Below, piece after piece: positions 22,001-34,050 of a DNA stretch of 64,000 nucleotides. This stretch comes from Morella rubra (lineage: Eukaryota; Streptophyta; Magnoliopsida; Fagales; Myricaceae): the NCBI GenBank assembly GCA_003952965.2, contig CM025854.1:23096721-23160720 (forward strand). Direction: 5' to 3'. Position numbers and translations under genes: made by a program. Below the pieces are notes generated by a model. It saw only the letters and a program-made list of their open reading frames with translations. It was not told where the DNA came from and ran no database searches. The stretch's first letter is position 1. Each line of letters starts with the position of its first letter.

Positions 22001-25000
22001 TTCGACAAATAATTTATCCACGATGCAAATATTATAAACCTAACTTAACGTATAGGAAATTGAAAAAAAAAATCTCATTTGAGTTTGAAAAATTAATTTG
22101 TTTAGAGAGTCTTTAAATATGACAGCTCGTTAATTATTAAGTATAGAGAAATACTAACTAATTAAGCTGAGCTGAAAATGAAACATTAAATATTAGCATG
22201 TGAACGTGTACTGATCTTGATTAAGAAAGAACATACCTGCAAATGACTTGCTACATTTTCCCTGGTTAGCCCAGGCCTACTCATGAACTCGAGAATCTTC
22301 TTTGGAACAGCCTCTGAAAGAATTAACAATGGATGGACATGCAACGCAAAAAAATGTCATTAGTCAGAAACTACTACCGGAAAACCAGGCACGAACAAGG
22401 ACGGAAGAATACAAATTAATTGGCAAGATATGGATGCATTACTTTCCAAGCCAATATGTCTAAGGGCTTGCAAGAACCGGTTGTGAAGTGAAGTTGTCCA
22501 AACCACCTTTGCCTTCTTAGCGCCTTTGGATACCTTAACCTTTTTCTTTCCGATGAATATTGTCTTTGAATGCTTTGTACGACGGATTTGAACTCCATTC
22601 CTGGATGATGAAGCACAACTTATATGATCGTAAGTCATGACTTTCTCACCTGAGGAATCTCCTCGAGGCAGCGATAGCAACAGATTTGTCAATCTTCCGG
22701 CAACAAGCATCAAGCCACTAATTTGAGTAGAGCTCCGCAAAGTGCAGAATAGACCCTTCTGCATATCATCAGCTCACATATATTTTCATGCACAATTCTT
22801 CATCCGAGAAATCACAGCCCACGTGGCCCTCAATAGAACACTTTCTTATATAAAAAATCAGCTGAGCCAGTTGAAATCTTGTGTTACCTTATCAAAAAAA
22901 AATCAAAGAATATGCTTAGAAAAAAAAAGATTATCAATTAAATGAACATGCCTCGGTGAAAAATGATCATTTTGAATGAACATATATTATATATGCTGCA
23001 TACCAAAAAATTATATCTTGCAATATCCCGTATAAAATGATGTATTATGATTGACCATTAACCATTTAGTATAAGGAGAAACTCATAGACATGATTAACT
23101 ATATATACATGCATTCAGATGTTTTACCGTACTAACACACATGGAAGTCTTAAGTTCGACAAATAATTTATCCACGATGCAAATATTATAAACCTAACTT
23201 AACGTATAGGAAATTGAAAAAAAAAATCTCATTTGAGTTTGGAAAAATTAATTTGTTTAGAGAGTCTTTAAATATGACAGCTCGTTAATTATTAAGTATA
23301 GAGAAATACTAACTAATTAAGCTGAGCTGAAAATGAAACATTAAATATTAGCATGTGAACGTGTACTGATCTTGATTAAGAAAGAACATACCTGCAAATG
23401 ACTTGCTACATTTTCCCTGGTTAGCCCAGGCCTACTCATGAACTCGAGAATCTTCTTTGGAACAGCCTCTGAAAGAATTAACAATGGATGGACATGCAAC
23501 GCAAAAAAATGTCATAGTCAGAAACTACTACCGGAAAACCAGGCACGAACAAGGACGGAAGAATACAAATTAATTGGCAAGATATGGATGCATTACTTTC
23601 CAAGCCAATATGTCTAAGGGCTTGCAAGAACCGGTTGTGAAGTGAAGTTGTCCAAACCACCTTTGCCTTCTTAGCGCCTTTGGATACCTTAACCTTTTTC
23701 TTTCCGATGAATATTGTCTTTGAATGCTTTGTACGACGGATTTGAACTCCATTCCTGGATGATGAAGCACAACTTATATGATCGTAAGTCATGACTTTCT
23801 CACCTGAGGAATCTCCTCGAAGGCAGCTTCCTCTCTCTTCGATAGCAACAGATTTGTCTTTCTTAGCGGCAACAGCATACTGCCATAAAGACTTGAGAAT
23901 ATCTGAGCTCACTGGTTTTATCATGTAGAAAGCAGCCCCACTCTCAGTCTCCAATATGACACTCGCTCTTCATCCGCAGAAACCACTGCAGCCAAAATAT
24001 CGAGACGAATACCCCCCCCACCAGAAGTCCATCTAATAATTAGCAAAAACCCTCGTTGAACTTGCTTAGCAATATGATTAAAAAAATCAAAGAAAGAAAA
24101 AAAAAAATGTCATAGTGTAATGTTTCCCTACTAATCCAGGTAGTAATGAATTCTTCTTTCACGTGCTTTTGCAATTCAAGCCCATCCATTATAGGCATAT
24201 GTAGATCTGTAATAACAAGGTCGAATTTCTGCATCCGAAGAGTAGCCAAAGCATCGAGTGGGTTTCTGGCAGTCACAACTGAATATGATAGCAGCAGAAT
24301 ATTCATCAGCTTATGGAGATGATAAGAATCATTCCGCATGTACAATGTAATTCGTAGTGCATGTAAACGCATTAGAGCGGAGTAGCTTCTACCGTTGATT
24401 GAGGATGAAGCTAAAAAAATTGTGGGGAGTTATAAGGCCACAATATTCTTTTTTTAAAGATAGTAGGTATTTTTTGAATGGGGCATCAAGGAGAAAAGTA
24501 GCAAAAGTCCCATATATATAGTTTTTCCTCATCTTTTTTTTTTTTTAATTTTAAGGGGTCAATAATATTTTTTGCAAAGTTGTATATAGAGGGTATTTTT
24601 TTTGAAGTGGCATTAAAAAAAAACACGTATTTTTTATTGCTGAGATATTGGTTGTCCGGGGGGAGGGCGCTCGCCCCTTGCTGCCGTCCCTGGTTAGATC
24701 TGACCAATTAAAGACATAATATAAGGGAAAAAAATCATGTTTTCTGGCTATATCCTGCTTAATTAGGAGAGAAACGTCAAGTCCCATATCGTGGTTAAAA
24801 TGGTAGATCACTTTAGCCTTTGGCTTTGAGACAGTGAGACATGGCCTAGGACGTACATCATGTATTCAAACATACCGATTCATTAAATCACATGTTTTTG
24901 AAATTCCTGGTTTGAATATAGATGTAGGCAACAAATAGAAGAACTAAGATTCTTAAAAAAAAGTTCAGGGTAAAAGCCTTATCATCACTGAGATTCTTCT

Positions 25001-25858
25001 TATGCTGCAAATGGACCGATAAAGAAGGGAAGAGATCTCTTAGGACAAGAAAACATGCATGCAGAACCTAAACAATCTTTTACCATCGGAGGATTCATAG
25101 ATCGTACTACTGACACCAAAAGTATGGCAACCCTTACGGCAAAAGGCCGGGATCTGAGATTAAGAATCTATTATAAGAATGAAAATTCAACTTCAATCTA
25201 TTTGGGAGGCAAAAGATGGATCAGATTTTTGGTATCCAATTGGAACTCTAAGTTTGTTTCAATTTCTCAGTGCAAATATGTTTCAAATGAAGAGATCCCA
25301 TGGATTAAGCTGAAAACATGCTTGCAGTGCCTGGCCAAACACTATTTTATGAAGACATAAGCAAATCTGAACACAAGAAGAGAAAATTTCAAGATCTACT
25401 AAAAGGAAATTAAAGATGAGTGGCCACGATTTTTTTTTTATAAAAAAAAAACCTTATATATGTGAGAAATGAAACTTATAACATTATATATAGACAAATT
25501 AATTAAGCAGAATTTGACCATTGGGTATATGCTACTCGACAGTTGTTTAGCCAAACAGTACTCGTACGTATCTAAGGTCTGATCACTTCACTTCTCATGA
25601 AGGAATGGAAAGACCCTCACAGATTGAATACCATCCAATAATATGTAAGGAGAGACTAGTAGAAACCTGCAAAACGAAAAAAGTACCATAGGGAATTAAT
25701 TAAAGAGGCATACCTCCATATTTTAATGCTCTAAGCATCCCCGCAACAACGGCGAGAGATGTAGCATCATCATCCACAACCAAAATATTGATGTCGAAAA
25801 CAACAGGCCGAGTTTTGGTGTTGAAAGATTGGCCTCCTCTAGTTTGCTCACCCTCCAT
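19012..25858 (-). CDS. type-B two-component response regulator (ARR13/ARR21-like) with internal exon duplication and a receiver frameshift
   Basis: Model exons (minus): 25714-25858, 24132-24278, 23597-23985, 23392-23468, [optional 22443-22758 and 22237-22313], 20412-21584, 20187-20303, 19632-19727, 19189-19284, 19012-19077. Type-B regulators take phosphate from His-phosphotransfer proteins in cytokinin signalling and activate genes in the nucleus. Receiver parts: the acidic pair in [10 protein letters not shown], the phospho-acceptor Asp in LVITDLHMP and the Lys of FYMIKPVS. The GARP domain runs from [20 protein letters not shown] through [20 protein letters not shown] to KYRLFLKR. A long Asn/Gly/Pro-rich activation-type tail follows. 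Two oddities: the third exon is one base short of frame between MVSADEE and [12 protein letters not shown], and exons 3-4 plus the start of exon 5 are duplicated in tandem. The intron after exon 7 needs a GC donor (CCAG|gcaaat); reading on instead meets TAG at 19623-19625. With the frame repaired and the cassette skipped, length would be about 768 residues. Family is certain; coding status is not. Confidence 0.82.
21570..22720 (-). repeat. tandem duplication, gene-downstream copy (B)
   Basis: Copy B of a ~1.15-kb direct duplication inside the response-regulator gene. It covers the start of exon 5 (near 21,584), the intron, exon 4B (22237-22313) and the 3' part of the fused exon. From about 21,838 to 22,672 it is almost identical to copy A (offset 1153-1155 bases, only a few one-base indels and substitutions). 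Outside that block similarity is patchy. Confidence 0.92.
22237..22758 (-). other. frame-symmetric duplicated exon cassette (second GARP domain)
   Basis: Two potential exons, 22443-22758 (316 nt) and 22237-22313 (77 nt), sum to 393 nt = 131 codons. Both keep consensus borders: tgcag|AAGGGT, GAAA|gtaatg, tttcag|AGGCTG and TTGCAG|gtatg. The first is a fusion of a diverged start of exon 5 (KGLF in place of KYRLFLK) with the GARP-encoding end of exon 3. The second is a copy of exon 4. The preceding exon 4A ends in phase 0 and exon 5 starts in phase 0, so the cassette can be included or skipped without changing the frame, and it has no stop. Inclusion would give a protein with two GARP domains. 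Confidence 0.75.
22740..23850 (-). repeat. tandem duplication, gene-upstream copy (A)
   Basis: Copy A of the duplication. It begins at the acceptor that matches the one before exon 5 (tatgcag-type at 22,759) and runs through exon 4A (23392-23468) into exon 3 (to about 23,850). The block 22,991-23,827 is the near-identical part. Intron sequence is as well conserved as exon sequence there, which implies recent copying or gene conversion. Confidence 0.92.
24279..25713 (-). other. first intron of the response-regulator gene
   Basis: A 1435-bp intron between GGAG|gtatgc and attcag|TTGTG. It holds several open frames with no recognisable product (for example a 101-codon plus-strand frame at 25055-25360). 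A GC-rich patch at 24,655-24,695 differs from its surroundings and may be a fragment of an old insertion. Confidence 0.7.
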
Positions 25859-26075
25859 GCTCAATCTGCTGTGGAACCACTAGCAAAGACAAGGATCGTT
25901 TACAGCAGAAGGTGCTAAACGAATCCGAGTGGCCCTAAAGAATGGACAAGAATTGTCCGAGGACTGCTATTGTGGGATGAGATAAGCACAGTGAGAGAGC
26001 TTTATCTGAACTTCCGCAATATATAGTTCTTTTCAAATGTTTTTCTCGTATGAAGTCTGCCCTGAAGGCATGGCC

Positions 26076-26083
26076 TATATATA
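26076..26083 (-). promoter_or_regulatory. probable TATA box of the response-regulator gene
   Basis: TATATATA about 220 bases before the ATG at 25,858, in the only such context in the near upstream region. Confidence 0.4.
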
Positions 26084-28799
26084 CACGAATCAGACCCTGG
26101 ATTTTGATATACTAATTGATGTCCAATATCTGGAATAAAAATAAACATTTAATGCCATTGAGCCAAAACTGGAGGTTCTTACATAGAGTCTTTCTAAAGA
26201 AGATTTCGCAATCTTTGTTTAAATGCCTCTTTTCCCTCATATATTTGTAATCCACATTAGGAATCCTTTAATTTGGACAAGTTTAAATCAGTATTTCTGC
26301 CTTCTTATTTGTTTTGGCACTGAGAAGGTTGTGTGCAAAACAAAAGGCTGTTTGGTTATACAAAAAATATCAATTAGATTTAGGCATCTAGCATTAGAGA
26401 ACTAGGAATTTACTTTGGCCAGTTATTTCGCCTTTAAAAAATCTGAATGCAGTTGAATTAGTGAAGCCACTTCCAAAGCTAATACTAGAGTTGCTTTGCT
26501 TGAATATTTTCCAACAAGAATCACCTCTTTTAATCAAATTAATCATGAATCCTTGCTTTCAAATTTATAATAATATATGTGAACTAATAACTTAGAAGTT
26601 CTTTCTTACTATTGTAAGCTTCTCGACATTACTTGGCACTCATCAGTTAGAGCATGTAACTGAAAAGTATTTGGTGCGCACTTTGTGTCATGAGGAGCTT
26701 ATAATAGTAAGTAGAAAACGGCTCCGACATATTGGAAATAACGGTAATAACGATTTAACGGTCAATGTGAATCTTCAAATGCTTTATTTATTTCTTACCC
26801 TATATTAAGAGACTTTGAATCTTCAAAAATATAAGTCATTCATTTACCAAAACACATACAAAAATAATTATGCGTAGACTGCATGATCAACATACTTCAA
26901 AAAATTAAACTAAAGACTTCATGACATGACTCAAACTTTTGTTTTTTTGTTTTAGTACGAGGTTACTAAGTGTTTGATTGTACGAACCAAGCACGAACTT
27001 CAAGTTTATTGTTTCAATTTCCATTTTTTCTTCTTTTTTTTTTTTCTTTTTGGTTTCTTTTCTACTAGCGGCCTTGTCCAAAAATCATGTTACGCAGGTC
27101 AAGTGCAAGCATGTGTACGTGCCCAAAAAGTGACGCACTACTTTGTTGGGCCAATTTGGCGGGCCTCTGAAACAATTGAATAGATAGAAATGGGTCCACT
27201 TCCATAAATTGTACCCTACTTTTATAATTAAGAAAGGTATCCAATAAATGTGTCTTATCCCATTTACTGCCCAAAGAAATTACTGCTAATAAATTATAGT
27301 CTGTCCACATTAAGAGGTGCAAAATTGCAAATATGGCAAATAAGTAATTCAGAAAATACCACCTTACTAGAACCACATTAATGGTTGGTAGAAAGCCTGG
27401 GCCTGGCCCATGGTTTTCAAAAACCACTCACTTTTGTCCATAGTAAAACGTATTACCCTATATGGAACTTCGAAATGACTTCTATAACACTGGATAACTA
27501 GAGGGGGATGTCTAAAATCCCTGATTGGCTGACTCTCCTTGCAGTCCCAAAGAAGTAATTACAACTCATGCACTGCCACATCATCAAAATAACAGTGGTA
27601 ATTACAGCTAGGAACCGGGGGGGTTGATGAATTTAATAGACCACTGAATTTATTCTGTAATCCACTCAGGAAGAATCAATAATCCAAATAGGACCTGATT
27701 GGATGAGGATCAGAGTCAAGTCCTAAACCCTCTTTTCGTCAAAACAAAAGATGGCATGTAGAGGTGGAAGCCTCGTTGTCTTTCTTCTTATTTTGTCACC
27801 TTCTTTATTTACAATGCCAGGGGACATTAATCTACCCCAATTCCACCTCGTTCCTCGCTGACCGAACCAACACGTAGGAATGGTTTGGAGGGCCTTTTCC
27901 CTCCGCCCTGCCCAGCAGGGGTGGGGATGGATTGGTATCCCTTTCTTTTCTTTTCTTTCCTTTTTTTTACTTAATTTTTTTAACTTCCATTTTTAAAATT
28001 AATTTTTGGGTTTTTTTTTTTGGTTTCCTGATTAAATTTTTCTTTATTGGGCTAATAACATTCTGGTTGGAGTGACATAGACTAAAAAAGGATCTTATCT
28101 GGGAGGTGGTGAGATCTTACTTATAAGGAGGCGGTGAAGAAAAACAATATCCCTTCCAGAAGAAAAACATTTTAGAGATAGACTCTGTCTTCTCTGTAGA
28201 ATATTCATAAACTACCCGCCCAACTTCTCCTTCCCTTGTGGTTTCGGCGACATGCATGTCCTCTCTCCTATCCCGACACAGCTTCCTGTGACGAGGATCT
28301 ACCCTTTTTCCTATCATTTAACTCGATTTTTTCAATTTTTGTTGGAAAAGAAGGAGGGTAGATCTCGGTATTTTTGTTCTCTCTAGGAGGTCACGCCATA
28401 GCTCATCAGCCTCAGCTCCTTTGACTGGTCATTTCTGCACCAACCCGTCGCCAGTCAGCTCCTTATTTTGCAGTCTAGTCTTTCTTGGATCTCTAGTGTT
28501 CTTGATCTTTATTATATCTAGACTCGGACTCGAAGGAAATAAAAGGATGAAAAAAATTGGACAAAAGACAATTTTGGGGAACGACTAGTACACAAAGGCC
28601 ATATCAAAAGCTTACACACGCTTCCACGGTAACAATTTCTTTTTTCTTTGAAACATAGCTATACAGAGAACAAATGTATTCGAGTTGGGATTCGCGAAGG
28701 AATAAGAGTATTTTCACATTTTAATATCCATTTCTTTTTTCCTTTTCCCACCTGAATTCTGGACAATGCAAGGATACTTGAAATCGGGATCACTGAACT
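26084..28799. other. spacer between the response-regulator and TraB genes
   Basis: No coding region supported. AT-rich, with poly-T tracts near 27,030 and 27,960-28,025. The frames at 27065-27427 and 28117-28317 have no recognisable content. The 3' untranslated region of the TraB gene lies just below 28,800. Confidence 0.6.
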
Positions 28800-31700
28800 C
28801 TAGAGACCACTTTTTATCTGTTCATAAAATGCCCACAACACAATGCCAATTACAGTATCTCTAACCAAGCTCTTAAGAAGACCCGTAACGAAGCGATTGG
28901 AGCCATCACCATCTGGCCTCTTCCCTGCAAGGTCTCGGAACCGCAAGTTTCCTTGGTCTGATACTAGTGCATATATCACACCATTCATGTGCCCTTTTCC
29001 AATCACCCCCACCACTCTTTTGCTGTTATTTACAGCTTTGCTCCGCTTTAGTGACCATGCTAGGTACTGGTAAAGCAGCAGCATATATCTTAGATGGCAG
29101 ATTATAAACCTTATGAAAGAAAAGTAGAAATATATGGAATTGCATTTATTCTGTCATTCATGTGAAGGACAAGAAATGTAGCTATTCACATTTGGTGAAA
29201 CAAGAACGAGAAATCTAAGGGACAACCAGTTATTATGGTGCATCAGACTCGGCATTGGATCAAGTTTTACACTGTCAATTCAGCAGGACTAGATGAAATA
29301 ACTTTGTGGACAGGTTTTTAGTCAGTAGTGAAGGAGATTCGTGCTTCTAGTGGTTTTCCCAGCTGGGAAGTACTTACAGTGTCTCGTTCATGTATAAGAG
29401 GCTGAAGGAGTGATGGATATGACAAGCTTAGCTGCTCGTAGAGCTGAAAGGTGCCATCATCTGAACTTGGTTCCTGCAATAATTAGTATTTAAATATAAA
29501 AGGTATATGACTGTCAACATATTGTTGAATTATGGTCCAAAATGCACAGGAAACTTGGATATCTCAGCCAACTTCGATTTTACAACCGAAGAGTTTCAGA
29601 ACTTTTTGTTTTTTCTCATTGGTATTGTACTTTATGCTATTTTCTAGATCCTCCACACATTAGAATTCTTCCTTCTTGAAGGCCTCCAAACCTAATTCAT
29701 AGCAGAGCAATTTGAAAGATATCCTATTCCCTCTGTTCTCTAGGAAAGGCTTTGACATGTACACCATACTGCCACATATATGATCATAGGTTTGCTTGAA
29801 ATAGAATTGAGGTATGTATGAACTAAACATAAAAACACAATCATCCAAAAACCAAATATCTAAAATCTAAATAGTCTGATTAACTATGAAATATGCTATG
29901 GGCGAGATCAACTACATAAGTACTCTACATATCCTTTTAGAAAGGAAATATTCGTCAATGCTCAATATAAATCATTATCCTATTAGCAGCAGGAACTATA
30001 TTTTTCTATGCCAACAATAACAGTTTAGTAACATATGAGATACAACCCTAACCCATTTTTCCCCTGTCACTGTTGGCTTTTACCTGCGTCCCAATGTGAA
30101 AGTCTAGGTACCAGTTGCTTCGGTCCTTGAGTTATGAGGCTATATACATTTTCAGCACTGGTTAGCATTCAGTTGATCATCTATTTCCTTCACAGGTATA
30201 ACCACTCACTAATGACATCTTCCCGTTCAGAACAAATGATATGAGATTATGCATAACAACTTCTGTAACCCAAACACAGTGGAACAATGCCCTTCTCACC
30301 TTTACAGTGTGAAATGGATTCACAGAATTCAGAGTTATAACTTCATGATAGTTTCAAACGCCAAAATGGATTGGAAACTATTAACAGTCAGGAGGTTCTG
30401 AATAAATGAGAAAAGAAAAAAGCACTTCGATTTTGATAATTATAGAAATGCATATATGAAAACCAGATCTTCTGAACTTTAGCAATGATGCAGATTCTTC
30501 AAACTGTATCTCTCTCTCTCTCTCTCCCCTCTTATCAGACTTAAGAAAGGAACAAGTTGGATTATCTGGATGACAAACCTTCAGACTGGGCCTAGTATCA
30601 GATGGAGAAGTAATCCCGCGAATCACTGAAGTCACTAGACTCAGTTTCTCTGTCCATTTCAGAGAATTCCAAGCCCTTTCAAGCTGAAAGAACACAGACG
30701 AGGCAGTTGAAATCCTGTTATTTTGAAAATGATGTATAAGCTGGAAATCCAGCTTCCGGAAAAAAAGACCAATAAATCCAGTAAACACAGTGCATATTTG
30801 CTAAAACATCAATTACAGTGACCAGAAAAAGGTTTAACTTAAGACCCTACCTGGTATAGATTCATATTAGCACTTTTTAAAAAAACTTGACATATTTCTA
30901 CATCAGTTACATCAGTTGGTTGAGTCATCTCATGTGTATGCAAGATTCACTATGAATGTACATACCGTTATCTCAATTGGCCGATCCCCCAAAACTATCT
31001 GAGCGCCAACTTCTTCAGAGGCTTTTCGCGCAGCACGAAACTATATTTCAGAAAAGATTTCAATGCTGCAAACAAACACATGGTATGTATGTTGTTTCTT
31101 AAGTACGTGATTGGATACTTTTATTTAAATTGACTACCTCATCACCAAAGGGGCGGTTGATATCTGAAGAGATTTTTGAGGAAAAAACTGCCAGTAGTAG
31201 ACGTAGTGCAAGAGCGGTTTGACCCCCTGTCATTTGGATATTCAGTAACTAATCTTCGTAGGTACATAAGGAAAATGCATGGTGGAGACTTACTGCTTAC
31301 CCAAGTCTATGCTACGGCCAACAGCACCAAAAAAACCAGTTCCACTCAAAGAAAACATATTTGAACGTAATTGTTGGACAAGCTCACCATCACTGGAAGC
31401 GTACATAATTCCAGCTCTGAAAATGAACTCTGCAACAATTGAAGTTATGATGTGGATTGAAGTCTTGAAGATAAACAAGTTTGACAAATATGATACCTTT
31501 TATTGCAATCTATCCAGCCGATCCACTCAACGAAACCAGTTTAATGCTATTTCCAAAGGAAGTGTATGGTTTGAGATAAAGAAATATTAAGGAAATTAAC
31601 GGTGTCACACACGTCCTATCTTATAGACCTACTTGGATTTGTGTACCCATAAGCAGAGATTCGTGGTGAGATTGCTGGCTAAGATCCTTAAGGTTTACCA

Positions 31701-32424
31701 TGTTTAAGGGCCGTAACATTTTACTTTGATGGTCATGGTTCTGGGTTTTGGGACTGCGATTAACAACCATAATGACTGGGCCGGGCCGCCTTTTTTCTCT
31801 TACTAAATTTTTCCTTCGCATGTGGTGAGCAATCCTACGAAGGGTGATGCAAGTCAAGGTGCGGTTTTCTGGGAATAGTGAAAGTTCGTCAAACATTTTT
31901 GCTCGCGAAACAATAACATGGAAAAGCAACTGTAAAAGTTCCTAAACTATTGAAAGCAATTCGATTTGATATCTCCAAATAACTTTCCCAAGTTGCATCG
32001 ATAAACTAAATTCAACCAAAACCGAGTGACCAAATCAGACTTGCCTGCTCCTGCATAGCTCCACCACCACATTATCTGGCTTCACAACCCGTACAACGCG
32101 TTCAGCATCCGAAGCAGATTCCTGGGATATGTGCGTAGTGCCGAGCAACAATATCAGCTCTGGCTCCACAAACTCGGTCCTCCATGCTGGTACCGGACCA
32201 TACCGCTTTCTCTCGACCAATACCAAGCTCCCATTTTCCGCCAAATCAAGCAATTCAGGGTGAGTTCGGGCAATCATAGCTCTAGAGTCCTCCAGTATTC
32301 CGGATCTGAAATCAAAGTCTGGTGGGGGAGGTTTGATTGAGACCTTGGAGGATTTAAGAGGTTTTGTAGTTAAGAACAATGGGTTGGTGTTGAAAATAGG
32401 GAAGATTGATTTGAGTATCTCCAT
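28800..32424 (-). CDS. TraB-family protein (TraB/PrgY domain), 375 aa
   Basis: Seven exons (minus): 32045-32424, 31301-31416, 31138-31226, 30966-31040, 30579-30683, 29378-29473, 28800-29066. They join in phase to 375 residues and TAG. TraB/PrgY domains are related in fold to TIKI-type proteins; plant members are poorly understood organelle or outer-membrane proteins. Two G-x-x-H motifs typical of the fold are present: LLLGTTHISQ (GTTH at 95-98) and GVIGKGHMNGV (GKGH at 310-313). Between them are VELCRSRAGIMY and an acidic/Arg region (ARKASEEVGAQIVLGDRPIE) after the first core. The last 25 residues contain a hydrophobic helix (TVIGIVLWAFY), a likely C-terminal membrane anchor. The first ~35 residues, rich in Lys, Ser, Thr and Pro with few acids, may be a targeting peptide. 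Intron 1 has a GC donor (AGGAGCAG|gcaagt). Only that border yields the conserved CRSRAG. Confidence 0.9.
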
Positions 32425-33415
32425 GTATGAGAATGTGAGAGCAATCTGGGTTTGCTGGGAGTCTCAACAATGTGACTGTATTCTCGTGTCTCAGAATTTG
32501 GATAAGGCAACGAACTTTAACGACCATGAGTGCAGAAGTGGCGTCATCCGCATTGGTAGTCTCACGTGTGGGGAGCTCCGTTTTTTGGTTTTTTTTTTTT
32601 TTTGACAAAAGATGTGACATGACAAAGACGTCACATAACATGTGTGTCTTAGGTGTCTTGGGTTAAGGAAGTACTCTAGCAACTTTAAGTGATCTGACAG
32701 AATTAACGCATTGCGCGTGGAAGCTTTCTAAGACCCTGTCTCTTCCTTCTTCTTTTTCCAGGCTTTTCAGCTTGCGTAGGGACTACGAATGTCGATAAGC
32801 AGGAGCCCCAAAAATCAATAGAAAAGTTTTTGTTTCCCTTGGGTAAAAATTATATTTTTCTAATAATTTTCTTGTAATTTTACATTCCAGCCCCCAAATT
32901 TTATTTTTATGAAACTGTTCCCCTAGCATCGAATCCTAATTTTGCCCCTGTATGTAGGTATATATTTATTGTTATTGGCTTTTTTGTCATCACCCTTAAG
33001 TGGGAGATAACCGCCTATAAAGTAAAAGTGAAACAAAATGATATGTAAAATAGGCAATTGATTAACTATTTTGTATCCGAAATAGAATGTGAGAACTCTA
33101 ATTGAAATAATAATTAATTTAGTTTTCTAATTTTAAAATCCAATACTCTAAGATTATATTATCTTTGAAATGGTGTTTGTTTTTTTCTCTCCTCTCTCCA
33201 CTAAGATTGAATTAGGATCATCTCTAATTTACTACTATAATTGAATAGTCTAATTTTAAGAAAGATAGAAATAATATCATATCTACAACATTTAACGTTG
33301 TTCATATGAGTTTTATAATATTCAATAATTAATTTTTCTTTAAATTAGATCATTCAATTTTATAACAAATTAGAAAATATTTTAATATGAAGTAGTATTT
33401 CTCTTCTTCTTCTTC

Positions 33416-33416
<1 letters not shown>

Positions 33417-33445
<29 letters not shown>
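33417..33445. repeat. CTT repeat running into a poly-T tract
   Basis: Five or six CTT units followed by about 29 T residues. Confidence 0.85.
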
Positions 33446-33447
<2 letters not shown>

Positions 33448-33728
33448 CTTCTTCTAGATTGGTTCTCACATATTCCTTTCTACCCATATCAATTGTTTCG
33501 TAGATAAAATTATTTTAAAAAAAAAACATAATTTATGAAGTTGTTGATAATTTAACTTTGGCTTCTATTTGAGGATTCTTGCAGTTTCAAGGACAAGTCA
33601 CCAAATCAATGACAACCATAGACCACAAGCCATACTAGCTTTACCAATGGCCCACGTACATGTAAGGGAATTCACCTACTTGGGCCAACCCATAGACATG
33701 TAGACGCCAAATATATTTGTAACAAAAA

Positions 33729-34050
33729 AAATACACTTTACACCTCTCAAGAGGTTTTAATACTTTATATTTTAATTTATTATTTTTATAACATTACACT
33801 CACTAATAAATTGATTTCAGACACTTTATATCTTTCGTGAAATTTTTCATGTAATTTGAATAGAAAATAATCTTTAAGCGCATGAAATGAAAATTTTATT
33901 CTCATAATTTTTTTACAATAATTATTTTATGAGAGTAAAATCATAATTTTAAAGACTAAAAAGCCGATTTATGTCAAAATTGATGGAAAATTTTAATGAA
34001 TAGGTTGTGTGAAATCAGAAGTTGAAAAATGTAAAATGTATTTATTTGAA
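33729..34050. mobile_element. possible AT-rich foldback element
   Basis: The left end contains AAATACACTTTACAC and the right end GTAAAATGTATTT in inverted orientation, the same kind of terminal phrase as the element at 5115-5512. Interior symmetry is weak and no target duplication was found. Confidence 0.33.

Noticed and set aside
24640..24720. GC-rich patch in an intron that recalls retrotransposon fragments
   Set aside because: Too short to assign, with no terminal repeats or coding motif.
25055..25360. 101-codon plus-strand frame inside the response-regulator intron
   Set aside because: No recognisable domain, no codon bias and no promoter context.
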